DNA of 5,382 nt. Origin: Roseovarius sp. UBA3070 (GTDB lineage: Bacteria > Pseudomonadota > Alphaproteobacteria > Rhodobacterales > Rhodobacteraceae). The translations under genes were made by a program, and so were the position numbers. Shown here piece by piece: positions 1 through 5,382 of this stretch (position 1 is its first letter; each line of letters starts with the position of its first letter). The notes beneath the pieces were generated by a model. That model searched no databases, was not told the DNA's origin, and worked only from the letters and a program-made list of their open reading frames with translations. The stretch covers positions 1 to 5,382 of the forward strand of contig DFBW01000035.1 in the NCBI GenBank assembly GCA_002366775.1, given 5' to 3'.

Positions 1-441
1 TGCACCACCAGCTTCGGCCATTTTGCGCGCACTTTCATTGTCAGCACCAGACAACCCAAGCGCCTCACACACATTTTCAATGATCGTCAATTCGGCCTCG
101 CGGCGCACCCCATCGGCCAGAACAACCTCCCACAAGGCCTCAAGCGCATTCACGCGGTTGTCCATACTGACGGTTTCGCGGATCAGACGGCCAAACTCCT
201 GCGTATCAGGTGCCGCCTTGTCCAGCTTCTCACAGGTGGCGCGCATTTTGGCGGCCTCAATAGGCTTTAACCCATTCAGCCGGGCCAACAGCCGATCAAT
301 CCGGCTGATCTCGGACAGCTGATAATCCATGTCCGATTTGGCCACCCGCACCATCAATGCCCCCAGCGCCAGCTTGGCATCAGGTTCGGGCAAGGGCTGT
401 GGCTCGGGCGCGGCAAACGCGTGCAGGATACGGCTTAACAT
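1..441 (-). CDS. TerB-like (tellurite resistance TerB family) protein, 3' end outside window
   Basis: Reading the minus strand from the ATG at 441-439 gives 147 uninterrupted codons to the window edge, with no stop. The protein starts MLSRILHAF, then a proline-rich linker (residues 12-20, PEPQPLPEP), then an all-helical region. Two acidic repeats are visible: KSDMDYQLSEISRID (35-49) and LADGVRREAELTIIE (108-122). This doubled D-x-D/DG...E pattern in helices is typical of the TerB fold, a small cytoplasmic helical bundle that binds divalent metal in characterised members. Rhodobacterales relatives are, as I recall, about this length, so only a few residues are probably missing. The first repeat has SDMDY where relatives usually have DGDY. 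No clear Shine-Dalgarno precedes the ATG, and an in-frame TAA lies 9 nt upstream, which limits extension to a TTG two codons earlier. No tellurite-resistance cluster is visible nearby, so a role in tellurite resistance should not be assumed. Family assignment is from motif recognition only. Confidence 0.82.
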   Translation of the reverse strand, partial: MLSRILHAFAAPEPQPLPEPDAKLALGALMVRVAKSDMDYQLSEISRIDRLLARLNGLKPIEAAKMRATCEKLDKAAPDTQEFGRLIRETVSMDNRVNALEALWEVVLADGVRREAELTIIENVCEALGLSGADNESARKMAEAGGA

Positions 442-773
442 GGGCAAAGGTTAACCATGATGCCGGGTGCTGCGTAAAGAGATTTGTGCATCTCAACCCT
501 TCCACGCCACCACATCCCCGCGCGACATCAGCCCTCACAGTGTCTTGGCGCCTTAACAGGCCTCATAAAGCGGCCGGGCCGTCCACATCCTCTTGCGCCA
601 CCCAATTCCTTTCATACACCTTCATCCTGCTGGTTTGGTCACCACTGAATTCTCGCTTTGGAAACAATAAAGCCCCAATGCCCTAGCCCGGCCACATTTG
701 AACCCCATTGCGCGCCCAATGCCCGCCTAAAACAGCTTTGCGATCTGGGGCGGAATGTTTGCGGAGCTTCTAA
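442..773. other. Gene-free spacer between divergent TerB-like and DUF4274-like genes
   Basis: This 332-nt stretch separates two divergently transcribed genes, so it should carry both promoters, but I could not pick a convincing -35/-10 pair for either. The open frames crossing it have no recognisable protein features. Small inverted repeats are present: GAGAT/ATCTC with a 6-nt loop at 479-494, and CGGCC-G-GGCCG at 571-581. Neither is followed by a U-run, so neither reads as an intrinsic terminator. A TTAAC...GTTAA pair at 435-455 flanks the TerB-like start codon, but its spacing differs from the TTAA-N7-TTAA site of the alphaproteobacterial regulator CtrA. No tRNA-like cloverleaf or GTTCRA box was seen. 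Confidence 0.6.
763..766 (+). promoter_or_regulatory. Ribosome binding site of the DUF4274-like gene
   Basis: GGAG lies 7 nt before the ATG at 774. This good spacing supports the 774 start over the next in-frame Met (residue 21, MRALSPKQ), which would remove the N-terminal acidic/aromatic segment. Confidence 0.7.
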
Positions 774-1355
774 ATGGACGATTTTGGCGGATACGACTGG
801 TCGGTTGGCACCTCTGGTGATCATCAGGAGAAGATGCGCGCCCTATCCCCAAAGCAATTGCGCCATGTCGCCCGGATATATGATTGGCGTCTGCACCCCG
901 AAGAGGCCCTTGGATGGGTCATGGCCCAAAAATGCATGGATCTGGGCAGTGCCCTGTCGGCCTTTATGAATGGCGAACCTGAGCGTTTCAATTACATGCC
1001 CAAACGCGATGTCCCGGATCAATACCATGCCGCTGCGCGCGTGTTGGACAACATCTGCCTGCGGGTAAACAGTGGGTTTTACCTGTCCAGCCCTGGCAAT
1101 TTTGTTGACAGCGAGCGCCGTCTGTCGCGCTGGTTGAAATATCAGGGCGCGGACCGCTCAGAGGGGCGGCGCGGGCGCTGGATTCTGGATGAAGGTATTA
1201 TCGCCGGCCTGACCGAAAAACTGGAGCTCCCCGAAACGGTGGCGATTCCCGAGAGCCCCAAAAACTCGCTTTTGCATGACGTGCTCAGCCCCCTTAAAGA
1301 TCTGGGCGTGTCACGCGATCACCTGAAATACCTGCCCGCGGAATATGATGTGTAA
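774..1355 (+). CDS. DUF4274 domain-like protein of unknown function
   Basis: The gene encodes 193 residues from an ATG with a well-placed GGAG to a TAA stop. No signal peptide or membrane segment is visible, so a soluble cytoplasmic protein is expected. Residues about 25-105 resemble the DUF4274 domain. They have an aromatic-Asp-Trp motif (YDW, 36-38), then an acidic-hydrophobic helix, then C-M-D-L-G-S-A-L-S-A-F (54-64). In DUF4274 proteins a Cys-Asp pair followed by a G-T/S-A-L-x-x-F helix is typical, and the block closes with a conserved N-S-G-F-Y (99-103). The C-terminal part (about 110-193) is charged, with RRLSRWLKYQG and GRRGRWILDEG segments that I do not recognise. No catalytic signature is evident. 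The gene stands alone: it diverges from the TerB-like gene and converges on pyrG with 34 nt between the stops, so it does not belong to either transcription unit. Codon use looks like that of its neighbours, with no sign of recent transfer. The coding call is strong; the domain call is moderate and based on recalled motifs. Confidence 0.8.
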   Translation: MDDFGGYDWSVGTSGDHQEKMRALSPKQLRHVARIYDWRLHPEEALGWVMAQKCMDLGSALSAFMNGEPERFNYMPKRDVPDQYHAAARVLDNICLRVNSGFYLSSPGNFVDSERRLSRWLKYQGADRSEGRRGRWILDEGIIAGLTEKLELPETVAIPESPKNSLLHDVLSPLKDLGVSRDHLKYLPAEYDV

Positions 1356-1374
1356 CGCAGGTTCGGGCATTTAC

Positions 1375-1388
1375 GCCAAGGTTTTGGC
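1375..1388. terminator. Weak hairpin between convergent DUF4274-like and pyrG stops
   Basis: GCCAA-GGTT-TTGGC forms a 5-bp stem with a 4-nt loop in the 34-nt gap between the two stop codons. It is readable from both sides, which suits a shared terminator. However, the stem is short and no U-tract follows in either direction. Canonical intrinsic termination is therefore doubtful, and Rho-dependent or antisense read-through termination is equally possible. Confidence 0.25.
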
Positions 1389-1389
1389 A

Positions 1390-3033
1390 TCACACCAACC
1401 GCGATGTTTCGACGGCTGCGCGTACGAAATCAGCAAACAACGGGTGCGGCTCAAACGGTTTTGATTTCAGCTCCGGATGGAACTGCACACCGATAAACCA
1501 CGGATGATCTGACCATTCCACAATCTCGGGCAGCCTCCCGTCGGGGCTCATGCCTGAAAAAATCAGCCCACATTTTTCCAGCTTCTCACGGTATTTTGTG
1601 TCCACCTCATAGCGATGGCGATGACGCTCGTCGATCGCAGTCGTGCCGTAAATTCCAGCCACCTTTGAGCCCTCTTTCAGCACGGCATCATAGGCCCCCA
1701 ATCGCATGGTGCCGCCTTTGTCATCCGACACATTGCGCTGCACTTTTTCGTTGCCCTGCACCCATTCCTTGAGGTGATAAACCACTGGGGTAAAACGCTT
1801 TTTCCCGGCTTCATGGTCAAATTCTTCTGACCCTGCATCGCTCAGCCCGGCCATGTTGCGCGCCGCCTCAATCACCGCCATCTGCATGCCCAGACAAATG
1901 CCCAGATAGGGAATTTTGCGCTCTCGGGCGAATTGCGCCGCCTTGATCTTGCCCTCGGTGCCGCGCTCACCAAAGCCGCCGGGCACGAGAATGGCATGGA
2001 AACCCTCCAGGTGAGGTGCCGCATCCTCGGAGTCAAATATTTCGGCATCGACCCATTCAACGTTGACCTTCACCCGGTTGGCCATGCCACCATGGGTCAA
2101 CGCCTCTTTGATTGATTTGTAAGCATCCTCAAGCTGAGTGTATTTGCCAACGATCGCCACGTTGACCTGGCCATCGGCGGTGTGCACGCGGTCATTCACA
2201 TCCTTCCACACCCGCAAATCGGGCTTGGGTGCGGGCGAGATTTCAAACGCGTCCAAAACCGCCTGATCCAGACCCTCGTGGTGATAGGCCAGCGGCGCCT
2301 CGTAGATGGATTTCAGGTCATAGGCCGCCACAACCGAATCTTTGCGCACATTACAAAACAGGGCGATCTTTTCGCGTTCTTTGTCGGGGATAGGCTGCTC
2401 GGATCGGCACACCAGAATATCGGGTGCAATTCCGATCGACTGCAATTCCTTGACCGAGTGTTGTGTCGGTTTGGTTTTCAATTCCCCGCTGGCCGCCAAC
2501 CAGGGCAGCAACGTCAGATGCATAAAAATGCACTGGCCGCGTGGCTGATCATGGCTGAACTGGCGGATGGCCTCAAAAAACGGCAGGCCTTCAATATCGC
2601 CCACAGTGCCGCCAATCTCGCACAGCATGAAATCCACCTCTTCCTTGCCAATATGCAGAAAGTCTTTGATTTCATTGGTAACATGCGGAACCACCTGAAT
2701 GGTTTTGCCCAGATAGTCGCCACGACGCTCTTTTTCGAGCACGTTGGAATAGATCCGCCCCGAGCTGACAGAATCAGTCATTCGGGCGGGCACACCGGTG
2801 AAGCGTTCGTAATGGCCAAGATCCAGATCGGTTTCGGCACCATCATCGGTCACAAACACTTCGCCATGCTCAAACGGGCTCATCGTGCCGGGATCAACAT
2901 TCAGGTAAGGATCAAGTTTGCGCAACCGAACTGAAAAGCCCCGCGCCTGCAAAAGTGCCCCCAGAGCTGCCGAAGCAAGCCCCTTGCCAAGGGATGAAAC
3001 AACGCCGCCTGTGATGAAAATATATCGTGCCAT
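1390..3033 (-). CDS. pyrG: CTP synthase (glutamine-hydrolysing)
   Basis: PyrG catalyses the last step of de novo pyrimidine nucleotide synthesis: UTP + ATP + glutamine to CTP. It is cytoplasmic and works as a tetramer. The 547-residue product matches the usual length (E. coli 545) and is complete. The N-terminal amidoligase domain (about 1-270) opens with [18 protein letters not shown], the nucleotide-binding loop, with Lys17. It continues with [17 protein letters not shown] (37-53), the [12 protein letters not shown] ligand-binding segment (138-149) and [17 protein letters not shown] (186-202). The C-terminal class I glutaminase domain (about 290-547) has the oxyanion region PGGFGERG (351-358), the nucleophile elbow GICLGMQ with catalytic Cys380, and GVQFHPE, giving His519 and Glu521 of the triad. 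All key residues are intact. The ATG start is fixed by the conserved N-terminus and a GGGAG 11 nt upstream. secG lies 249 nt upstream on the same strand. The enzyme is known to be activated by GTP and inhibited by CTP. I saw no sign of the GGGC-initiated reiterative-transcription control known from Gram-positive pyrG. Confidence 0.98.
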   Translation of the reverse strand: MARYIFITGGVVSSLGKGLASAALGALLQARGFSVRLRKLDPYLNVDPGTMSPFEHGEVFVTDDGAETDLDLGHYERFTGVPARMTDSVSSGRIYSNVLEKERRGDYLGKTIQVVPHVTNEIKDFLHIGKEEVDFMLCEIGGTVGDIEGLPFFEAIRQFSHDQPRGQCIFMHLTLLPWLAASGELKTKPTQHSVKELQSIGIAPDILVCRSEQPIPDKEREKIALFCNVRKDSVVAAYDLKSIYEAPLAYHHEGLDQAVLDAFEISPAPKPDLRVWKDVNDRVHTADGQVNVAIVGKYTQLEDAYKSIKEALTHGGMANRVKVNVEWVDAEIFDSEDAAPHLEGFHAILVPGGFGERGTEGKIKAAQFARERKIPYLGICLGMQMAVIEAARNMAGLSDAGSEEFDHEAGKKRFTPVVYHLKEWVQGNEKVQRNVSDDKGGTMRLGAYDAVLKEGSKVAGIYGTTAIDERHRHRYEVDTKYREKLEKCGLIFSGMSPDGRLPEIVEWSDHPWFIGVQFHPELKSKPFEPHPLFADFVRAAVETSRLV

Positions 3034-3044
3034 ACGCTGGCGAT

Positions 3045-3049
3045 CTCCC
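3045..3049 (-). promoter_or_regulatory. Ribosome binding site of pyrG
   Basis: On the minus strand GGGAG precedes the pyrG ATG (3033-3031) by 11 nt. The spacing is slightly long but it is the only purine-rich match, and it agrees with the conserved [10 protein letters not shown] start. Confidence 0.6.
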
Positions 3050-3097
3050 GTGATTTCTTGGCTCTGTTGAGGCCCTGGATAGCGCGAATCTGATGCG

Positions 3098-3103
3098 ATT
3101 CTA
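3098..3103 (-). promoter_or_regulatory. Possible -10 element of a pyrG promoter
   Basis: The minus strand reads TAGAAT, one mismatch from TATAAT, placing a start near 3090 and a 5' leader of roughly 57 nt before pyrG. The matching -35 region (around CTTAAA, 16-nt spacing) is poor, so this is a weak candidate. If it is not used, pyrG could be transcribed from the secG promoter or from the TTGACG site further upstream. Confidence 0.22.
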
Positions 3104-3145
3104 CCGCAGTACCACGGGATTTAAGACATAAAGGATTCGATGGCA

Positions 3146-3180
3146 TTGCGCAAGCAAGCCGCAACATGATGTTACGTCAA
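3146..3180 (-). promoter_or_regulatory. TTGACG -35-like box with overlapping palindromes upstream of pyrG
   Basis: On the minus strand TTGACG (3180-3175, five of six bases match the sigma-70 -35 consensus) is followed by the palindrome AACAT-C-ATGTT (3173-3163) and then TTGCGCAA (3153-3146). A 17-nt spacer puts TTGCTT at the -10 position, which is a poor match. The arrangement of a good -35 box with a palindrome in the spacer resembles an operator within a promoter, but no known regulator consensus is recognised. Confidence 0.25.
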
Positions 3181-3234
3181 TTTTCATAACCCCAAGCATT
3201 GGTGGAAAGAAGGATCAGCAAACCACACCAAACC

Positions 3235-3250
3235 GGGCCTGCAATGGCCC
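3235..3250 (-). terminator. Possible terminator or attenuating hairpin after secG
   Basis: On the minus strand GGGCC-ATTGCA-GGGCC-complement (GGCCC) forms a 5-bp GC-only stem with a 6-nt loop, 33 nt after the secG stop. It is followed by GGTTTGGTGTGGTTT, which is T-rich but broken by G. It could partly terminate secG transcription before pyrG. The interrupted T-run makes a strong intrinsic terminator unlikely. Confidence 0.28.
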
Positions 3251-3282
3251 CGTTAGATAAGATTTTTCAGATCAGTTTAAGA

Positions 3283-3642
3283 TCAGTCCGCAGTCGGCAA
3301 CAACGGCTCGGTGTCGTCGCTGGATGGCGGCAACAGGCTGTCATTGGTATCGGGCAACGCAGGGTCGATCTGCTCAACCGCGGGCGCATCAACGATCCGG
3401 TCCAAAACCGAACTGCCCGCCGAATTCTTGGCAGAAATGATGGTCAGGGCAATCGACGTGCAGATAAATGCAATCGCCAGAATCCATGTCACCTTGCCCA
3501 TCGCTGTGGCTGCGGCGCGGCTGGAAACGCCACCGCCGCCGCCGCCCATACCCAGACCGCCCCCTTCAGCGCGCTGCAAAAGCACAACACCAATCAAGGA
3601 GATTGCCAAAAGAAGGTGGATGGTAAGGACTACGTTTTCCAT
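3283..3642 (-). CDS. secG: Preprotein translocase subunit SecG
   Basis: SecG is the small inner-membrane subunit that associates with SecYE and assists SecA-driven export of unfolded preproteins. The product from the ATG at 3642 is 119 residues. TM1 is about 2-22 (ENVVLTIHLLLAISLIGVVLLQ), followed by the hallmark R-x-E-G-G-G-L-G-M-G loop (24-33) extended into six glycines (33-38). TM2 is about 50-71. A variable acidic, proline-rich tail (about 75-119) is typical of alphaproteobacterial SecG. The frame stays open eight codons upstream to an ATG at 3666 (MKPAGHPC). I prefer 3642 because relatives begin MENVV and TM1 then starts directly. Neither ATG has a good Shine-Dalgarno, so the choice rests on homology. 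Six consecutive Gly codons (3530-3547) form a short GGC repeat run, a possible slippage site. pyrG follows on the same strand after 249 nt; purA is divergent upstream. Confidence 0.93.
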   Translation of the reverse strand: MENVVLTIHLLLAISLIGVVLLQRAEGGGLGMGGGGGGVSSRAAATAMGKVTWILAIAFICTSIALTIISAKNSAGSSVLDRIVDAPAVEQIDPALPDTNDSLLPPSSDDTEPLLPTAD

Positions 3643-3677
3643 GCAAGGATGCCCGGCTGGTTTCATCTATCAGGGGC

Positions 3678-3706
3678 TATCTATGCAATTCATGCGCGCG
3701 CCGCAA
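3678..3706 (-). promoter_or_regulatory. Candidate secG promoter
   Basis: On the minus strand TTGCGG (3706-3701) and TAGATA (3683-3678) are separated by exactly 17 nt. This predicts a start near 3671 and a leader of about 30 nt before the 3642 ATG. The -35 box matches well in its first three bases, while the -10 box matches only three of six. If correct, the upstream ATG at 3666 would have almost no leader, which favours the 3642 start. Confidence 0.3.
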
Positions 3707-3715
3707 CCCGACAAC

Positions 3716-3730
3716 GCAATAGCGTATTGC
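3716..3730. repeat. Inverted repeat GCAATA-GCG-TATTGC in secG/purA spacer
   Basis: This is a perfect 6-bp inverted repeat with a 3-nt centre. On the plus strand TTTT follows at once (3731-3734), so it looks like a short terminator, but no plus-strand gene precedes it. It sits just upstream of the candidate secG -35 box, where an operator would also fit. Confidence 0.45.
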
Positions 3731-3759
3731 TTTTGCCTTATCCCTGCATTGCGCGTCAG

Positions 3760-3794
3760 GCCTGCGCGCGCACAGGCTGCGGTTTTCGCCAGCC
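3760..3794. repeat. Two overlapping, mutually exclusive hairpins in secG/purA spacer
   Basis: GCCTG (3760-3764) pairs with CAGGC (3773-3777) around an 8-nt CGCGCGCA loop. GGCTGCG (3775-3781) pairs with CGC-C-AGCC (3787-3794, one bulged C) around GTTTT. The two stems share bases 3775-3777, so only one can form at a time. The pairings are visible directly; any regulatory meaning is inference. Confidence 0.4.
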
Positions 3795-3871
3795 AAAAGT
3801 TCCCGGCCCAAACGCACGGATTACGAATATCCCCTTTCAGATGATTTAGCGGTTTCGCCCACGCGCTTGGC

Positions 3872-3883
3872 CCGGTATACCGG
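3872..3883. promoter_or_regulatory. Perfect palindrome CCGGTATACCGG upstream of purA
   Basis: A perfect 12-bp palindrome ends 32 nt before the purA ATG. The TATACC within it could serve as a -10 element, but the sequence 17 nt upstream (TTTCGC) is a poor -35. An operator for a dimeric regulator is the other reading. I do not recognise it as the PurR site of enterics. Confidence 0.3.
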
Positions 3884-3905
3884 CGCGGGTTTTGGTTCCA
3901 ACAAA

Positions 3906-3909
3906 GAGG
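3906..3909 (+). promoter_or_regulatory. Ribosome binding site that sets the purA start
   Basis: GAGG lies 6 nt before the ATG at 3916. It supports [15 protein letters not shown] as the true N-terminus over the in-frame TTG at 3892, which lacks such a site and would add eight non-conserved residues. Confidence 0.78.
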
Positions 3910-3915
3910 TCCAGC

Positions 3916-5211
3916 ATGGCCAATGTGGTTGTCGTGGGCGCCCAATGGGGCGACGAAGGAAAAGGCAAGATTGTCGATTGGCTGTCTGAACGCGCGGATG
4001 TGATTGCGCGGTTTCAGGGGGGGCATAACGCCGGTCATACTTTGGTGATTGATGGCAAGGTCTACAAGCTGAACGCTCTGCCTTCGGGCGTGGTGCGCGG
4101 CGGCAAGCTCAGCGTCATCGGCAATGGTGTGGTGCTGGACCCCTGGCACCTGTTGAATGAGATCGCCTCGATCCGCGACCAAGGTGTTGAGATCACACCC
4201 GAGACGCTGATGATCGCCGAGAACACGCCGCTGATCCTGCCCATTCATGGCGAGCTGGACCGCGCCCGCGAAGAGGCCGCCTCAAAAGGCACCAAGATCG
4301 GCACCACCGGCCGCGGCATTGGCCCGGCCTATGAAGACAAGGTCGGTCGCCGCTCTGTGCGGGTTGCCGATCTGGCAGATGCCGCCACACTAGAGGCCCG
4401 CGTTGACCGCGCCCTGCAACATCATGATCCCTTGCGCAAAGGTCTGGGCATTGCCCCCATCGACCGCGATGCCTTGGTGGCACAACTGCAAGACATCGCA
4501 CCGGAAATCCTCAGCTATGCAGCCCCGGTGTGGAAAGTTCTGAACGAGAAACGCAAAGCCGGTAAACGCATCCTGTTTGAAGGCGCGCAAGGCGCCTTGC
4601 TGGACATTGATTTTGGCACCTATCCGTTTGTCACATCGTCGAATGTGATTGCGGGGCAAGCGGCCACAGGTGTGGGGGTTGGCCCCGGCGCGATTGACTA
4701 TGTTTTGGGCATCGTAAAGGCCTATACCACGCGCGTCGGCGAAGGCCCCTTTCCGACCGAGCTGGACGATGAGGATGGCCACCGCCTGGGCACACGCGGG
4801 CATGAATTTGGCACGGTCACCGGCCGCAAACGCCGCTGTGGATGGTTTGATGCGGCCCTCGTGCGCCAGACCTGCGCCACTTCGGGCGTCACCGGTATTT
4901 CATTCACCAAACTGGATGTGCTGGACGGGTTTGAAACCCTGAAAATCTGTGTCGGCTACGAATTGGATGGCGAACGGCTGGATTACCTGCCCACCGCCTC
5001 TGACCGACAAGCGCGCTGTAAGCCAATCTATGAGGAAATGCCCGGCTGGTCCGAAAGCACCGAAGGCGCACGCAGCTGGGCCGATCTGCCCGCAGGCGCG
5101 ATCAAATATGTGCGCCGGGTCGAAGAGCTGATCCAATGCCCTGTGGCGTTGCTGTCTACCTCGCCAGAGCGCGATGACACGATCCTCGTCACAGATCCTT
5201 TCTCGGATTGA
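3916..5211 (+). CDS. purA: Adenylosuccinate synthetase
   Basis: PurA joins IMP and aspartate using GTP to give adenylosuccinate, the committed step from IMP to AMP. It is a cytoplasmic homodimer. The 431-residue product has the normal length (E. coli 432) and is complete. Visible motifs in order: [11 protein letters not shown] (8-18), the P-loop-like site with catalytic Asp13; GGHNAGH (35-41) with catalytic His41; [16 protein letters not shown] (127-142), the IMP-binding segment; [22 protein letters not shown] (222-243); [29 protein letters not shown] in the 254-282 region; [12 protein letters not shown] (301-312), the mobile arginine loop; and TKLDVLDG (331-338), which recognises the guanine of GTP. 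No key residue is missing. The start at 3916 is chosen on conserved N-terminus, length and Shine-Dalgarno. secG is divergent upstream across 273 nt, and a DUF2842 gene begins 4 nt after the TGA, so these two are probably co-transcribed. Confidence 0.98.
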   Translation: MANVVVVGAQWGDEGKGKIVDWLSERADVIARFQGGHNAGHTLVIDGKVYKLNALPSGVVRGGKLSVIGNGVVLDPWHLLNEIASIRDQGVEITPETLMIAENTPLILPIHGELDRAREEAASKGTKIGTTGRGIGPAYEDKVGRRSVRVADLADAATLEARVDRALQHHDPLRKGLGIAPIDRDALVAQLQDIAPEILSYAAPVWKVLNEKRKAGKRILFEGAQGALLDIDFGTYPFVTSSNVIAGQAATGVGVGPGAIDYVLGIVKAYTTRVGEGPFPTELDDEDGHRLGTRGHEFGTVTGRKRRCGWFDAALVRQTCATSGVTGISFTKLDVLDGFETLKICVGYELDGERLDYLPTASDRQARCKPIYEEMPGWSESTEGARSWADLPAGAIKYVRRVEELIQCPVALLSTSPERDDTILVTDPFSD

Positions 5212-5215
5212 GGCA

Positions 5216-5382
5216 ATGGCACTCAGCTATAAATCCCGCCGCCGCTGGGCCTTGATCATCCTGCTGATTGGCCTGCCGGTCTATATCGTGGTGGCTGTGA
5301 GCGTGGTGAACGCATTGGAACGCCCGCCCCTCTGGGCCGAACTTTTGATTTATGTGGTTTTGGGCTTTGTCTGGATGATGCC
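5216..5382 (+). CDS. DUF2842 family small membrane protein, truncated by window end
   Basis: From the ATG at 5216 the frame stays open for 55 codons to the window edge. The peptide starts MALSYKSRRRWAL, with a basic N-terminus. TM1 follows at about 11-32 (rich in L, I, V). A short polar linker NALERPPLW (32-40) leads into a second hydrophobic segment from about 41 onward (LLIYVVLGFVWMM). This basic N-terminus, two-helix layout and ERPP/DRPP-type linker match the DUF2842 proteins of alphaproteobacteria, which are about 65-75 residues long, so perhaps 10-20 residues are missing. The positive-inside rule places the N-terminus in the cytoplasm. Function is unknown. The start is 4 nt past the purA stop, and the only GAGG (5210-5213) overlaps that stop and is very close to the ATG, so translation probably depends on coupling to purA. 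Confidence 0.85.
   Translation, partial: MALSYKSRRRWALIILLIGLPVYIVVAVSVVNALERPPLWAELLIYVVLGFVWMM

Noticed and set aside
435..455. Possible CtrA site (TTAA...TTAA) at the TerB-like start
   Set aside because: The half-sites are 12 nt apart, not the 7 nt expected for CtrA.
553..625. Two overlapping 20-codon minus-strand frames (MKVYERNW... and MKGIGWRK...) in the first spacer
   Set aside because: They are of chance length, lack well-spaced ribosome sites and show no recognisable similarity.
357..686. 109-codon plus-strand frame running from the TerB-like gene into the spacer
   Set aside because: Its first part is antisense to the TerB-like gene, and the rest is Pro/Ser/Thr/Arg-rich with no domain or ribosome site.
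2182..2934. Long plus-strand open frame of 250 codons opposite pyrG
   Set aside because: It is the antisense shadow of pyrG, which has all family motifs in the opposite frame. The shadow product is His/Gln-rich with no recognisable domain and no ribosome site.
3643..3666. Upstream ATG for secG giving 127 residues
   Set aside because: The extra MKPAGHPC is unlike SecG N-termini, and the candidate promoter would leave almost no leader.
3199..3849. Plus-strand open frames (216 and 177 codons) opposite secG
   Set aside because: They are antisense to a well-supported secG, and their products are rich in Arg, Pro and Ala as expected of reverse-frame GC-rich DNA.
3892..3915. TTG start for purA giving 439 residues
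   Set aside because: The ATG at 3916 has a GAGG at 6 nt, matches the conserved PurA N-terminus and gives the usual length.
3670..4248. 192-codon minus-strand frame overlapping the 5' part of purA
   Set aside because: It is antisense to the strongly conserved PurA N-terminal region and has no recognisable domain.

Overview
The window looks like a chromosomal housekeeping segment from an alphaproteobacterium, most likely a Rhodobacterales (Roseobacter-group) species. This rests on recognition of protein families: a short glycine-rich-loop SecG next to a 547-residue PyrG, a PurA followed directly by a DUF2842 membrane protein, and a TerB-like protein of the type common in that order. The DNA is moderately GC-rich, with the GCC/GGC/CGC codon bias expected of that group. 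No database search was possible.

Layout, left to right. Positions 1-441 (minus) hold most of a TerB-like (tellurite-resistance TerB/co-chaperone fold) gene whose 3' end runs off the window. A 332-nt gene-free stretch follows. Positions 774-1355 (plus) encode a 193-residue protein of unknown function with a DUF4274-like domain. It converges, across a 34-nt gap, on pyrG (CTP synthase, 1390-3033, minus). secG (3283-3642, minus) lies upstream of pyrG in the same direction. A 273-nt divergent spacer rich in inverted repeats separates secG from purA (adenylosuccinate synthetase, 3916-5211, plus). A DUF2842 membrane-protein gene starts 4 nt after the purA stop and is cut off by the window end.

Functionally, pyrG makes CTP from UTP and purA commits IMP to AMP. 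PurA consumes GTP and PyrG is activated by GTP, so both respond to the purine pool. secG supplies a small subunit of the SecYEG protein-export channel. The TerB-like, DUF4274-like and DUF2842 proteins have no assigned pathway.

I found no mobile element, CRISPR array, tRNA, rRNA or integration site. I see no convincing evidence of a new multi-gene system. The points most worth a second look are the inverted-repeat cluster between secG and purA, the operator-like repeats upstream of pyrG, and the uncharacterised 193-residue protein.
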